Source: an uncultured Eubacteriales bacterium (lineage in GTDB: Bacteria > Bacillota > Clostridia > Lachnospirales > Lachnospiraceae). Taken from it: DNA of 17,331 nt. Positions within the stretch are counted from its first letter, which is position 1. Each line of letters starts with the position of its first letter. Shown piece after piece: positions 6,837 to 13,894 of this stretch. The position numbers and the translations under genes were made by a program. The stretch spans positions 1-17,331 of the forward strand of contig CASFUI010000029.1 in assembly GCA_949297565.1 (NCBI GenBank). Reading direction: 5' to 3'. Below the pieces are notes generated by a model, which was not told the origin of the DNA, did not search any database, and worked only from the letters and a program-made list of their open reading frames with translations.

Positions 6837-8891
6837 TCACGCCTCCCTCTTAACAATTCCGTAATACGCCTTTGTCGTAATCATAAATACGATTGTATAC
6901 ATAACCGCAAAAACAAGCAGAGTTATGAGTGTTACCGCCATAAACAGCGTTGGCTCTGTCATGGATAACATTTTTAAAATCATTTTTATAACCCTGAACG
7001 ATACCGCCACATGTATTCCTGCAACAGCAAGAGGAAGGAAAAACACCATTAACACCTGGCTTCGTATTGTTCTTTTTACCTCGTCGTAGCTCATTCCCAC
7101 TTTCTGCATAATATCAAACCGCTCTCTGTCCTCATATCCTTCTGAAATCTGCTTATAATAGATAACCAGAGCCGTTGCCACAGAAAAAAGTATGCCTACG
7201 AACAAACCCAAAAACAAAAAGCCGCCGTACAACTGATAATACTCCTGTCTCATCTGTATCTTATTTTCCGCTTCCACATAAGCCGACGGAATATCAATGC
7301 CGTAAATTTGCTTTGTCAGTTCAATATCCTCATCTGTGCTTAAATCCGTATCAAAGCCCAGATAATAGTATACCTTCGTACCTCCGCTGACCGCGTCAGA
7401 CGAAGCTGAGTCAGTGCTCTGTCCCCCATTTATCATATAGTAAACAGATTTAAAAGTATCAAAGTCTTTAACTACCATCAAAAATTCATTAGGCACAATC
7501 CCCGAATCACTTAAAATTTCACCGCCGTTTTTCAGCTCGGTATCTTTAACCTTAAATACCTTGCTCTGACCGCCCGCATTGAGTTCCACCGATGTAAGCT
7601 CTGTATTTTTTGTGTCATAGAGCAAAACCTCTCCATCCGAAAGCGAGTAATCAGTACCCATTACAGTGTTAAAATCCTCAAGAGGAATACAATCAAAGGT
7701 TGTGCCGTTTTCTGCAAGCATCGCAGCAGCATATGAGTTGTCTGTATCTGTAGGTATGGTATAGCTTCCCTTTTTGTCTTCATTAGCGATTATTGTATAA
7801 CTTCTGAAAGCCCTTGTATTTTTCTTCTGAGCGTTATTTTCTGAGACAATTTCGTCAACTGCAGCGTCAACCTCAGATACGGCAGTATCAAAATCCCCCT
7901 CCGTAAGCTCTGCCGACACATTAATTTCCCTCGGACATCTCTCAGAAACCGATTTTTCAATTCCTGAATACATACAGACCGTAGTTGAGATACTTATAAG
8001 CACCATAGTAGACAAAATACAAATATTCGCAAGTCCGACTGCATTCTGTTTCATTCTGTAAAGCATGCCTGAAATAATTGTAAAATGTGTCGGGTGATAA
8101 TAAAATTTTTTGTTTTTTCGCAAAAGCTTAAGCACCGCAATACTTCCCGCTGTAAAGAGACAATATGTTCCTATAATTACAGCCGCCACAGCAAGAAAAA
8201 ATAAGTTTAGTGCCTTAAACGGTGATTTTGTCATAAGGGCAAATAAATATCCTGCCCCTAACATTACTAAACCTATTATCGCAATCAGAACCTTTGTTTT
8301 CGGCTCTTTCTCACCAACCATTCCTCCTTGCAGAAGCTCTATTGGATTACTCATTCCTATTTTTAAAATATTGTATAAAAACATTACCGCAAAAATCAAT
8401 ACAAAAAATATAATCGTTGCCTGAATTGATTCTGCGCAGATTTGAAATCCGATTACCGTTCCCGTATTGATAATCTTCATCAAAAGCAAAAACATAAGCT
8501 TTGAGAGTATCATTCCGACTGCCAGACCTGCTGCTATATCTGTCACTACTACATAGATATTTTCAAAAAACAGCATTCTCGCAATATGTCTTTTTTCCAT
8601 TCCAAGCACATTGTAAAGCCCTAATTCCTTTTTTCTGCGCTTCATAAGAAAGCTGTTTATATAGAACAGAAAAATTACCGCAAATATGCTGACAACTCCG
8701 ACACCAAGCTGCACCATAGAAATGACATATTCTCCGCCACTCATATTTTTTATGGTATTGTTGCTGCTCAGGGAATGCATCATATAATAGCAGGCTATAA
8801 CAAATATTCCCATAATAATATACGGAACATAAACCTTGGCGTTTTTGCGTATATTCAGCGCCGCCATTTTAGGATAAATTGAATTATTCAC
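6837..8891 (-). CDS. BceB-type ABC transporter permease (peptide detoxification/sensing)
   Basis: About 684 residues with the BceB layout: ten predicted membrane segments in an FtsX-like 2+2+2+1 / 3 pattern, with a large extracytoplasmic domain of roughly 245 residues (about 310-555) between segments 7 and 8. The N-terminus (IYPKMAALNIRKNAKVYVPY) is typical of the family. Such permeases, with a BceA ATPase, remove peptides such as bacitracin or lantibiotics from lipid II-cycle intermediates and also signal to a BceS kinase. The specific peptide cannot be read from the sequence. I chose GTG at 8891: the site AGGGGGTGA (8897-8905) lies 5 bases upstream, whereas ATG at 8897 and GTG at 8900 overlap that site. 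It overlaps the ATPase gene by 8 bp, indicating tight co-translation. Confidence 0.9.
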   Translation of the reverse strand: MNNSIYPKMAALNIRKNAKVYVPYIIMGIFVIACYYMMHSLSSNNTIKNMSGGEYVISMVQLGVGVVSIFAVIFLFYINSFLMKRRKKELGLYNVLGMEKRHIARMLFFENIYVVVTDIAAGLAVGMILSKLMFLLLMKIINTGTVIGFQICAESIQATIIFFVLIFAVMFLYNILKIGMSNPIELLQGGMVGEKEPKTKVLIAIIGLVMLGAGYLFALMTKSPFKALNLFFLAVAAVIIGTYCLFTAGSIAVLKLLRKNKKFYYHPTHFTIISGMLYRMKQNAVGLANICILSTMVLISISTTVCMYSGIEKSVSERCPREINVSAELTEGDFDTAVSEVDAAVDEIVSENNAQKKNTRAFRSYTIIANEDKKGSYTIPTDTDNSYAAAMLAENGTTFDCIPLEDFNTVMGTDYSLSDGEVLLYDTKNTELTSVELNAGGQSKVFKVKDTELKNGGEILSDSGIVPNEFLMVVKDFDTFKSVYYMINGGQSTDSASSDAVSGGTKVYYYLGFDTDLSTDEDIELTKQIYGIDIPSAYVEAENKIQMRQEYYQLYGGFLFLGLFVGILFSVATALVIYYKQISEGYEDRERFDIMQKVGMSYDEVKRTIRSQVLMVFFLPLAVAGIHVAVSFRVIKMILKMLSMTEPTLFMAVTLITLLVFAVMYTIVFMITTKAYYGIVKREA

Positions 8892-9651
8892 GTACATCAC
8901 CCCCTGTTGCGAGCGCAGTCAGCGTATTTGAAATTCTCAGATACATTTCCTCGTCAGACATTTCGGCCTTATAAAGCTGATGAAATACTTCTCCGTCCTT
9001 TATAAAAAGCACTCTGCCAGCCTTGCTTGCAGCCTTCGTGCTGTGCGTTACCATTAAAATTGTCTGTCCGTCACTGTTTATTTTAGCGAATAAATCAAGC
9101 AGAGCGTCCGAAGATTTTGAATCAAGAGCTCCCGTCGGCTCATCCGCGAGAATTATCTGAGGCTTTGTAATCAGGGCTCTTGCCACCGCAGCACGCTGCT
9201 TCTGACCTCCCGAAACCTCATACGGATATTTTCCGAGCAATTCGCTTATACCGAGCCTGCGGGCAATAGGCTCAATCCTCTGTTCGCACACCGTATGCTT
9301 TACGCCGGACAATATCAGCGGCAGATAAATATTGTCTCTGAGAGTAAATGTATCAAGCAGATTGAAATCCTGAAATACAAAGCCCAGATTTGTTCGCCTG
9401 AATAAGGCAAGGTCACTCTCCTTAATGCCCACAATATTACTTCCGTTCAGAAGAATATCTCCTGACGTCGGCTTGTGAAGAGCAGCAAGTAAATTCAAGA
9501 GTGTTGTTTTTCCGGAGCCCGACTCTCCCATAATTGCCACAAATTCGCCCTTATCCACGCTGAAGCTTACATTTTTCAGCGCCAGCACCTGATTAGAGCC
9601 AAGTCTTGTTGTATAAACTTTTTTTAAATTTTTCACTTCCAATAATGACAT
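8884..9651 (-). CDS. BceA-type ABC transporter ATPase
   Basis: A 255-residue ATP-binding subunit with all motifs intact: Walker A GESGSGKT (42-49), Q-loop Gln94 (FVFQD), signature VSGGQKQR (146-153), Walker B IILADEP (166-172) with catalytic Glu171, D-loop ALD, and switch His203. It belongs to the LolD/MacB/BceA class that drives mechanotransmission in the membrane. ATP hydrolysis here would power the downstream BceB-type permease. The start is ATG 9651, which has GGAGG eight bases upstream; an in-frame ATG at 9666 precedes that site and has none of its own. The gene is first of a two-gene operon, expressed from a promoter overlapping the terminator of the upstream kinase gene and probably activated by the response regulator at 10798-11472. 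Confidence 0.93.
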   Translation of the reverse strand: MSLLEVKNLKKVYTTRLGSNQVLALKNVSFSVDKGEFVAIMGESGSGKTTLLNLLAALHKPTSGDILLNGSNIVGIKESDLALFRRTNLGFVFQDFNLLDTFTLRDNIYLPLILSGVKHTVCEQRIEPIARRLGISELLGKYPYEVSGGQKQRAAVARALITKPQIILADEPTGALDSKSSDALLDLFAKINSDGQTILMVTHSTKAASKAGRVLFIKDGEVFHQLYKAEMSDEEMYLRISNTLTALATGGDVRE

Positions 9652-9713
9652 CTTTATAACCTCCATGCCGCAAATTATTTATGAGAGCAGGCATTTCCCA
9701 CTCATCGGTTATT

Positions 9714-9743
9714 ATTATAAAAAAGGATGAAATGAGCTGCCAT
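9714..9743 (-). promoter_or_regulatory. Probable promoter of the BceAB-type transporter operon
   Basis: TATAAT (9714-9719) with ATGGCA (9738-9743) 18 bp upstream. The -10 is perfect and the -35 matches 4 of 6, as expected for an activator-dependent promoter. It lies within the terminator hairpin and U run of the kinase operon. Its predicted start gives a leader of about 55 nt before the ATPase ATG. Confidence 0.5.
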
Positions 9744-9768
9744 TCATTCAGCTTACATTTCATCCTTT
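9716..9768 (-). terminator. Intrinsic terminator of the regulator-kinase operon
   Basis: On the minus strand, arms 9768-9756 and 9734-9722 pair perfectly over 13 bp. After a 2-nt bulge (9754-9755), a further 5 bp form (9749-9753 with 9735-9739) around a 9-nt loop. Six U follow. It begins six bases after the kinase stop codon. Confidence 0.9.
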
Positions 9769-9773
9769 ACAGC

Positions 9774-9787
9774 TTACAAATTTGTAA
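9774..9787. promoter_or_regulatory. BceR-type operator
   Basis: TTACAAATTTGTAA is a perfect 14-bp palindrome fitting TNACA-N4-TGTAA, the inverted repeat described for BceR-like regulators. It contains the last codons and the stop codon of the kinase gene and is centred about 61 bp upstream of the transporter -10 box. A further TGTAA half-site lies at 9767-9771. Confidence 0.68.
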
Positions 9788-10808
9788 TGTTACCTCTGTC
9801 CTCTCCTGAAAGCGTTACAAACACCGTCGTTCCTATTCCGACCTTAGATTCTATTGTGATTTCGGCGCCGATTTTATCTGCCGCCTTTTTGCACAGATAA
9901 AGACCTATACCTGAAGATTTTTTATCCATTCTTCCGTTATAGCCCGTATAACCGCGCTCCATAATTCTTGGCAAGTCCTCGCTCTTTATACCTATTCCGC
10001 TGTCCTTTACAACAATGACACGACGGTTTTTAACCGGGTCACTTTCTCCGCAGACGCTTATTCTGCCCCCGAAATCAGTATATTTAACGGCATTTGACAG
10101 AAGCTGCTCCAATATAAATCCAAGCCACTTCCTGTCGGTGCACACAACTCCGTCCAGATTTTCCAGTTTTATAGATATATTTTTGGCTATAAACTGAGTT
10201 GAAAATCGCTTAACGGATTTTTTGACAACCGTCTCAAGCACGCAGTTTTCATAGTTCAGGTCTGAAGATGAATCCTCAAGTCTGAGATAGTTCATGACCG
10301 CATCAACATAAAAATCTATCTTGAACAACTCATGCTTCAGCTCTCTTACAAACTTCTCCTGTGTTGCAGCCTGAAGCAGCAAATTTGCCGCCGCTATCGG
10401 CGTCTTTATCTGATGAGCCCACTGAGCATAATAATCCTTAAGCTCCGTCATAGATACCATACTTTTAGACGCTAGCTCCGATTTTTCACGTATTACCTTC
10501 TCGGTCAAAAGCAGGTACATTTTATCAAGCTCCGACTCCGCGGAAATACCGCTGATTTCATACAATTCCTCAACCTCAAGATTACGGCATATTGCCGCCC
10601 ATTGTCTGTAATATCTGTAAAAATCAACAACTCCCGCTGTCACAAGAATAAGCGCATACAATATAAGAGAATATAAAGCCGGAGACACTGATTCAAGGTA
10701 CAGCGCCGAAACCGCAACCGGTATAGCCGCGAAAACACATACCAATGCCGCTATTTTTATTCTGTCTTTTATATAACTTTTTATTATCTTTCCAATATTA
10801 ATCTTCAA
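9774..10808 (-). CDS. BceS-type intramembrane-sensing histidine kinase
   Basis: About 344 residues. Two membrane helices (about 18-37 and 43-63) are separated by only a few residues, so there is no extracellular sensor domain. This is the hallmark of intramembrane-sensing kinases, which take their signal from a partner BceAB-type transporter. The phosphoacceptor is His132 in AQWAHQIKTPIAA. An N-box (LEQLLSNAVKYTD), a G1 box (VKDSGIGI) and a G2 region (SSGIGLYLCK) complete the ATPase domain. The start is uncertain. I favour TTG at 10808, which gives MKINIGKIIKSYIKDR, a normal BceS-like N-terminus, overlaps the regulator gene by 11 bp and has AAGGGA about 12 bases upstream. A TTG at 10865 would add 19 residues that overlap the regulator's DNA-binding domain. 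The transporter downstream is the expected partner. Confidence 0.88.
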   Translation of the reverse strand: MKINIGKIIKSYIKDRIKIAALVCVFAAIPVAVSALYLESVSPALYSLILYALILVTAGVVDFYRYYRQWAAICRNLEVEELYEISGISAESELDKMYLLLTEKVIREKSELASKSMVSMTELKDYYAQWAHQIKTPIAAANLLLQAATQEKFVRELKHELFKIDFYVDAVMNYLRLEDSSSDLNYENCVLETVVKKSVKRFSTQFIAKNISIKLENLDGVVCTDRKWLGFILEQLLSNAVKYTDFGGRISVCGESDPVKNRRVIVVKDSGIGIKSEDLPRIMERGYTGYNGRMDKKSSGIGLYLCKKAADKIGAEITIESKVGIGTTVFVTLSGEDRGNITNL

Positions 10809-11472
10809 TGATATATCCAATCCCTTTTCTAGTTTGAATATAATCCTTAAGTCCCGCATTTTCAAGCTTTTTTCGCAGACGTGTAATATTTACCGTCAGC
10901 GTGTTATCGTCGATAAAATCTTCGCTCTCCCACAGCTTTTCTATAATTGTCTCTCTCTCAACCGCGCTTCCCTTTTTCTCCATCAGGCATTGGAGTATCT
11001 TGTATTCATTGCGCGTAAGCTCAATTTTATTGTCACCGTAAAAAAACGTCTGATTATTTATATTTAAGATACCGCCCCGGCACTCAATAATATGCACTTC
11101 ATTGTCAAAGGAATATGTGCGCCGCAGCATAGCCTGAATTTTCGCGGTGAGCACATTCAAATCAAAAGGCTTAGTAATAAAGTCATCACCGCCCATATTC
11201 ATCGCCATTACAATATTCATATTATCAGACATAGACGAGAGAAAAATTACCGGAACACTCGAAATATTTCTGATTTTTGAGCACCAGTGATAACCGTTAT
11301 AAAAAGGCAGCGATATATCCATGAGTACAAGCTGGGGATTAAACGAGCCAAACTCATCAAGCACATGCTCAAAATCTTTTATTACACATGTATCATACCC
11401 CCACTGTGACAAATGTTCCGCTATTGTGCGAGCGATAATCTCATCATCCTCAACAATCAAAATCCTCCACAT
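10798..11472 (-). CDS. BceR-type response regulator (OmpR family)
   Basis: A 224-residue two-domain regulator. The receiver domain (1-116) has the acidic pair Asp9/Asp10, phosphoacceptor Asp52 (VLMDISLP), Ser80 and Lys101 (FITKPF). A winged-helix DNA-binding domain (about 128-223) contains ELTRNEYKILQ, NTLTVNITRLRKKL and RKGIGYI. The kinase encoded immediately downstream would phosphorylate it, and it would activate the ATPase-permease operon through the palindrome at 9774-9787. I start it at ATG 11472, directly behind GGAGGAA; an in-frame GTG at 11493 would place that ribosome site inside the coding sequence. It could in principle be read as another OmpR-family regulator, but the four-gene context makes a Bce-type role most likely. 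Confidence 0.9.
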   Translation of the reverse strand: MWRILIVEDDEIIARTIAEHLSQWGYDTCVIKDFEHVLDEFGSFNPQLVLMDISLPFYNGYHWCSKIRNISSVPVIFLSSMSDNMNIVMAMNMGGDDFITKPFDLNVLTAKIQAMLRRTYSFDNEVHIIECRGGILNINNQTFFYGDNKIELTRNEYKILQCLMEKKGSAVERETIIEKLWESEDFIDDNTLTVNITRLRKKLENAGLKDYIQTRKGIGYIIED

Positions 11473-11525
11473 ATTTCCTCCATTCCCGCACACATCAATA
11501 CATCTGTATCATTTTTTGATATTTC

Positions 11526-11554
11526 AGTATAGCTTTTAATTACCCGCTAGTCAA
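11526..11554 (-). promoter_or_regulatory. Promoter of the BceRS-type operon
   Basis: TTGACT (11549-11554), a 17-bp spacer and TATACT (11526-11531), each 5 of 6 to consensus. The -35 overlaps the last codon and stop of the upstream PhoR-type gene. The leader is about 48 nt. A small palindrome ATACAGATGTAT lies in the leader but does not fit the BceR spacing. Confidence 0.72.
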
Positions 11555-12890
11555 ACAGAACTCTTATAGTTGTTCCCTTTCCTACTTCGCTGTTAAGTTC
11601 AAGTTTTGCGTTAGGATGCTTTGCGACAATGTGCTTTACAATGGCAAGACCAAGTCCCGTTCCGCCTGTGGACTTTGAACGGCTCTTGTCTACACGGTAA
11701 AATCTCTCGAATATTCTCTCCTGATGTTCTTTTGGAATACCTATTCCCGTATCCTTTACTTCAACAAGCGTCTTTCCGTTTTTATATTCGACAGTCACAT
11801 CAACGGAGCCGCCCGGATTATTATACCTTATTGCGTTGTCGCACAGATTATATATAAGTTCCTCCATCATCTGTTTATTTGCTTTGACATACTGGTTGCT
11901 TCCGTGCAGCACAAGTGAGACATTATGTTTTCCGGCGCTCATCTGCAGCATGTCTACACAGTTCTGCGCTATCTCGTAAAGGTTTACTTCCTCATAAATA
12001 TCCTCTTTCATATCTCCGTCCAGCTCAGAAAGACGTATAATATCATTAATAAGCGTCAAAAGACGGTTAGAACTTTTGTGAATTTCTCCGGCAAACCGCA
12101 CAATATCACTGTCATTTGCCATTCCGCTCTCGATGAGCTCCGAGTATCCCGAAATAGATGTCAGCGGAGTTTTTAATTCATGTGATACATTTGCAGTAAA
12201 CTCCTGACGCATGTTGGCGTTGCGCATAATATCCTCATGCTGCTGCCGTATTGTTGTGACAAAAGGGACAAGCTCCTTATAGACCTTAACCGAATCCGAC
12301 GCGTCAAGATTGCCGGCAAGCCTCTCTATCGGTCCTATGATACTCCTCGTAAGCAAATTTGATAATATTACACACAAAATAAATAAATTAACGCAAAGTA
12401 TAACCATAATCGGCATTGCCTGAAACAGAATACTTGTGAGACTGCTTACCTTTTTTGATACGCGCAGCACACAGTCATTATCCATTCTTACTGCATAGTA
12501 AAATGCACTCTTACCCATTGTCTCGGATTTTCTTACAGCCTGTCCGCTTCCGTTTTCAAATGCCTCTGCTACCTCAGGTCTCTCCCTGTGGTTTTCCATA
12601 CCGTCTATATCGGCATCGCTGTCATATATCGCTTTTCCGTCACTGTCAATAAGCGTTATTCTGATCTGTTTTTCATCGCTCATCGACACAGCAATGGTAT
12701 TGTTCTTCGGATTAGTCACAATTTCCCACGCATCTGACTTTACCATTAAATCGGCATATGTTTTTAAATCGCTCACAACCTCTTTTTTTATCAATTCGTA
12801 AAATACAACGCTTGAAATAGTGACTGTAGCTACAATCGCCAAAAACGTCAAAAACATATACTGCAGATTAATTCTCTTTTTTAACCCCAT
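11547..12890 (-). CDS. phoR: PhoR-type sensor histidine kinase
   Basis: About 447 residues. Membrane helix 1 (about 10-31), an extracytoplasmic sensor region of about 120 residues, and helix 2 (about 155-180) are followed by a short linker that begins like a HAMP domain (TRSIIGPIERL). The HisKA domain has phosphoacceptor His237 (ANVSHELKTPLTS). The ATPase domain has an N-box (ELIYNLCDNAIRYN), G1 (VKDTGIGIP), F-box (IFERFYRVDKSRS) and G2 (GGTGLGLAIVKHI). It most likely pairs with the PhoP-type regulator encoded upstream to sense phosphate limitation, a link based on synteny and the PHO-box-like promoters nearby. I prefer ATG 12890, with GGAG eleven bases upstream, over ATG 12911, which has no ribosome site and nearly coincides with the predicted transcription start. 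Unusually, a terminator and a palindrome cluster separate it from its regulator. Confidence 0.88.
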   Translation of the reverse strand: MGLKKRINLQYMFLTFLAIVATVTISSVVFYELIKKEVVSDLKTYADLMVKSDAWEIVTNPKNNTIAVSMSDEKQIRITLIDSDGKAIYDSDADIDGMENHRERPEVAEAFENGSGQAVRKSETMGKSAFYYAVRMDNDCVLRVSKKVSSLTSILFQAMPIMVILCVNLFILCVILSNLLTRSIIGPIERLAGNLDASDSVKVYKELVPFVTTIRQQHEDIMRNANMRQEFTANVSHELKTPLTSISGYSELIESGMANDSDIVRFAGEIHKSSNRLLTLINDIIRLSELDGDMKEDIYEEVNLYEIAQNCVDMLQMSAGKHNVSLVLHGSNQYVKANKQMMEELIYNLCDNAIRYNNPGGSVDVTVEYKNGKTLVEVKDTGIGIPKEHQERIFERFYRVDKSRSKSTGGTGLGLAIVKHIVAKHPNAKLELNSEVGKGTTIRVLFD

Positions 12891-12913
12891 ACCAAGCTTT
12901 TCTCCAATCATAA

Positions 12914-12922
12914 TTTATACCA
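12914..12922 (-). promoter_or_regulatory. Possible extended -10 promoter of the PhoR-type kinase gene
   Basis: TGGTATAAA on the minus strand (TG at 12921-12922, TATAAA at 12914-12919) is a fair extended -10. No good -35 is present 17 bp upstream. The predicted start lies near 12907 and leaves GGAG in the leader of the ATG at 12890. A separate promoter is expected because terminators precede the gene. Confidence 0.4.
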
Positions 12923-12951
12923 AAGATATGTTCTGCCGCACATTTTCCCAT

Positions 12952-13084
12952 AAAAAAGAGTTCGCAAGCGAACTCTTTCGCGAGGCGCGGATTCGTAAGA
13001 ATAATTACATTTCCGCGCCTCTGCGAGCCTGCGGAGCAGTTTTATTCTATAGGAAGTTCAAAGAACTTTCCTAATAGAATAAAA
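12952..13084. repeat. Cluster of three palindromes, possible dispersed intergenic repeat
   Basis: The 277 bp between phoR and phoP contain no gene. Three hairpins stand side by side. (a) 12955-12978: AAAGAGTTCG and CGAACTCTTT around a 4-nt loop; read on the minus strand it is followed by further T, so it can act as a terminator. (b) 12978-13026: GAGGCGCGGA (12982-12991) pairs with TCCGCGCCTC (13012-13021) around 20 nt, extended by TCGC/GCGA across one bulged base. (c) 13040-13084: a 20-bp stem in segments of 11, 5 and 4 bp with two single-base bulges and a 3-nt loop. Sharp changes in base composition between hairpins, and the lack of coding potential, resemble REP- or MITE-like elements. Copies elsewhere in the genome cannot be seen from this window. 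Confidence 0.6.
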
Positions 13085-13085
13085 C

Positions 13086-13133
13086 AAAAAGCGCAGAAAG
13101 CCGGCAAACACATGTGCAACCGGCTTTCTGCGC
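13086..13133 (-). terminator. Intrinsic terminator after the PhoP-type regulator gene
   Basis: A perfect 14-bp GC-rich stem (13091-13104 with 13120-13133) with a 15-nt loop is followed on the minus strand by UUUUUGUUUU. A weaker 6-bp hairpin (13145-13150 with 13159-13164) lies between it and the stop codon. Together they should end most transcription before phoR. Confidence 0.92.
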
Positions 13134-13167
13134 CTTGAAAACACCGGATATTTAACACTATCCGTAT

Positions 13168-13851
13168 TTATGCATTATCGACATCAAGGAAATATCCCAC
13201 GTTTCTCACTGTCTTAATATAAGTTCCGGCAGGACCCAACTTCTGCCTGAGCGTCTTGATATGAACGTCAAGCGTACGTGACTCTCCCTCATAATCTGAA
13301 CTCCATATTTTTTCCATTAAATTATCTCTTGAGAGAACAATTCCCTGATTAATAGCAAGATATTTTAAAAGCTCATATTCCTTATAAGTCAGTTCGACAG
13401 GCTTGTCATCCACATAAGCAACATGCTTCTCGTCATCTATAAAGAGAATTCCTATCCTTATAAACTTTTCCTCTTCCATGCCGCCGACACGTCGAAGCAG
13501 CGCTTTAACCCTTGAAATTAATTCCATAACTCCAAAAGGTTTGGTAAGATAGTCATCTGCTCCCATGTCAAGACCTTTAACCTTATCAATCTCCGTTGTC
13601 TTTGCAGTAACTAATATTACAGGAATACGCCTTGTCTCTGGAGTTGCACGGAGTTTTGTAAGAATTTCCAGTCCGTCCTCGTCCGGGAGCATTATGTCCA
13701 AAAGAATTAAGTCAGGAACGCGCTCCGCAACCTGTTTGTGAAACTCTTTTCCGCATGTACACTCAATAATCTGATGTCCTGCATTCTTCAACGCAAAACT
13801 TTCAATTTCGCTTATGTTCTTATCATCCTCAACAACATATATAAGTGCCAT
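13168..13851 (-). CDS. phoP: PhoP/PhoB-type response regulator (OmpR family)
   Basis: A 227-residue regulator. The receiver domain (1-118) has Asp9/Asp10, phosphoacceptor Asp52 (LILLDIMLPDEDG), Thr82 and Lys104 (YLTKPFG). The winged-helix output domain (about 130-225) contains ELTYKEYELLKYL, the recognition region SRTLDVHIKTLRQKL and the wing VRNVGYF. The phosphate assignment rests on context: it directly follows a Na/Pi cotransporter gene (43-bp gap), a PhoU gene and PHO-box-like arrays are nearby, and a PhoR-type kinase lies downstream. The start is ATG 13851 behind GGAGGG; the in-frame ATG at 13863 precedes that site. It is probably expressed as the second gene of the cotransporter operon and so autoregulated. 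A different OmpR-type role cannot be excluded from the protein alone. Confidence 0.87.
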   Translation of the reverse strand: MALIYVVEDDKNISEIESFALKNAGHQIIECTCGKEFHKQVAERVPDLILLDIMLPDEDGLEILTKLRATPETRRIPVILVTAKTTEIDKVKGLDMGADDYLTKPFGVMELISRVKALLRRVGGMEEEKFIRIGILFIDDEKHVAYVDDKPVELTYKEYELLKYLAINQGIVLSRDNLMEKIWSSDYEGESRTLDVHIKTLRQKLGPAGTYIKTVRNVGYFLDVDNA

Positions 13852-13894
13852 ATTACCCTCCATTTATACTTGTGCGCACCCGTAATCCGTCTGC

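Noticed and set aside
11494..11520. Palindrome ATACAGATGTAT in the leader of the BceRS-type operon as a second BceR site
   Set aside because: The arms are separated by 2 bp instead of the 4 bp of the BceR-type motif, and the position is downstream of the promoter.
12952..13133. CRISPR-like array or small RNA gene in the phoP-phoR gap
   Set aside because: The palindromes differ from one another and are not regularly spaced copies of one repeat; no promoter for an independent small RNA is apparent.
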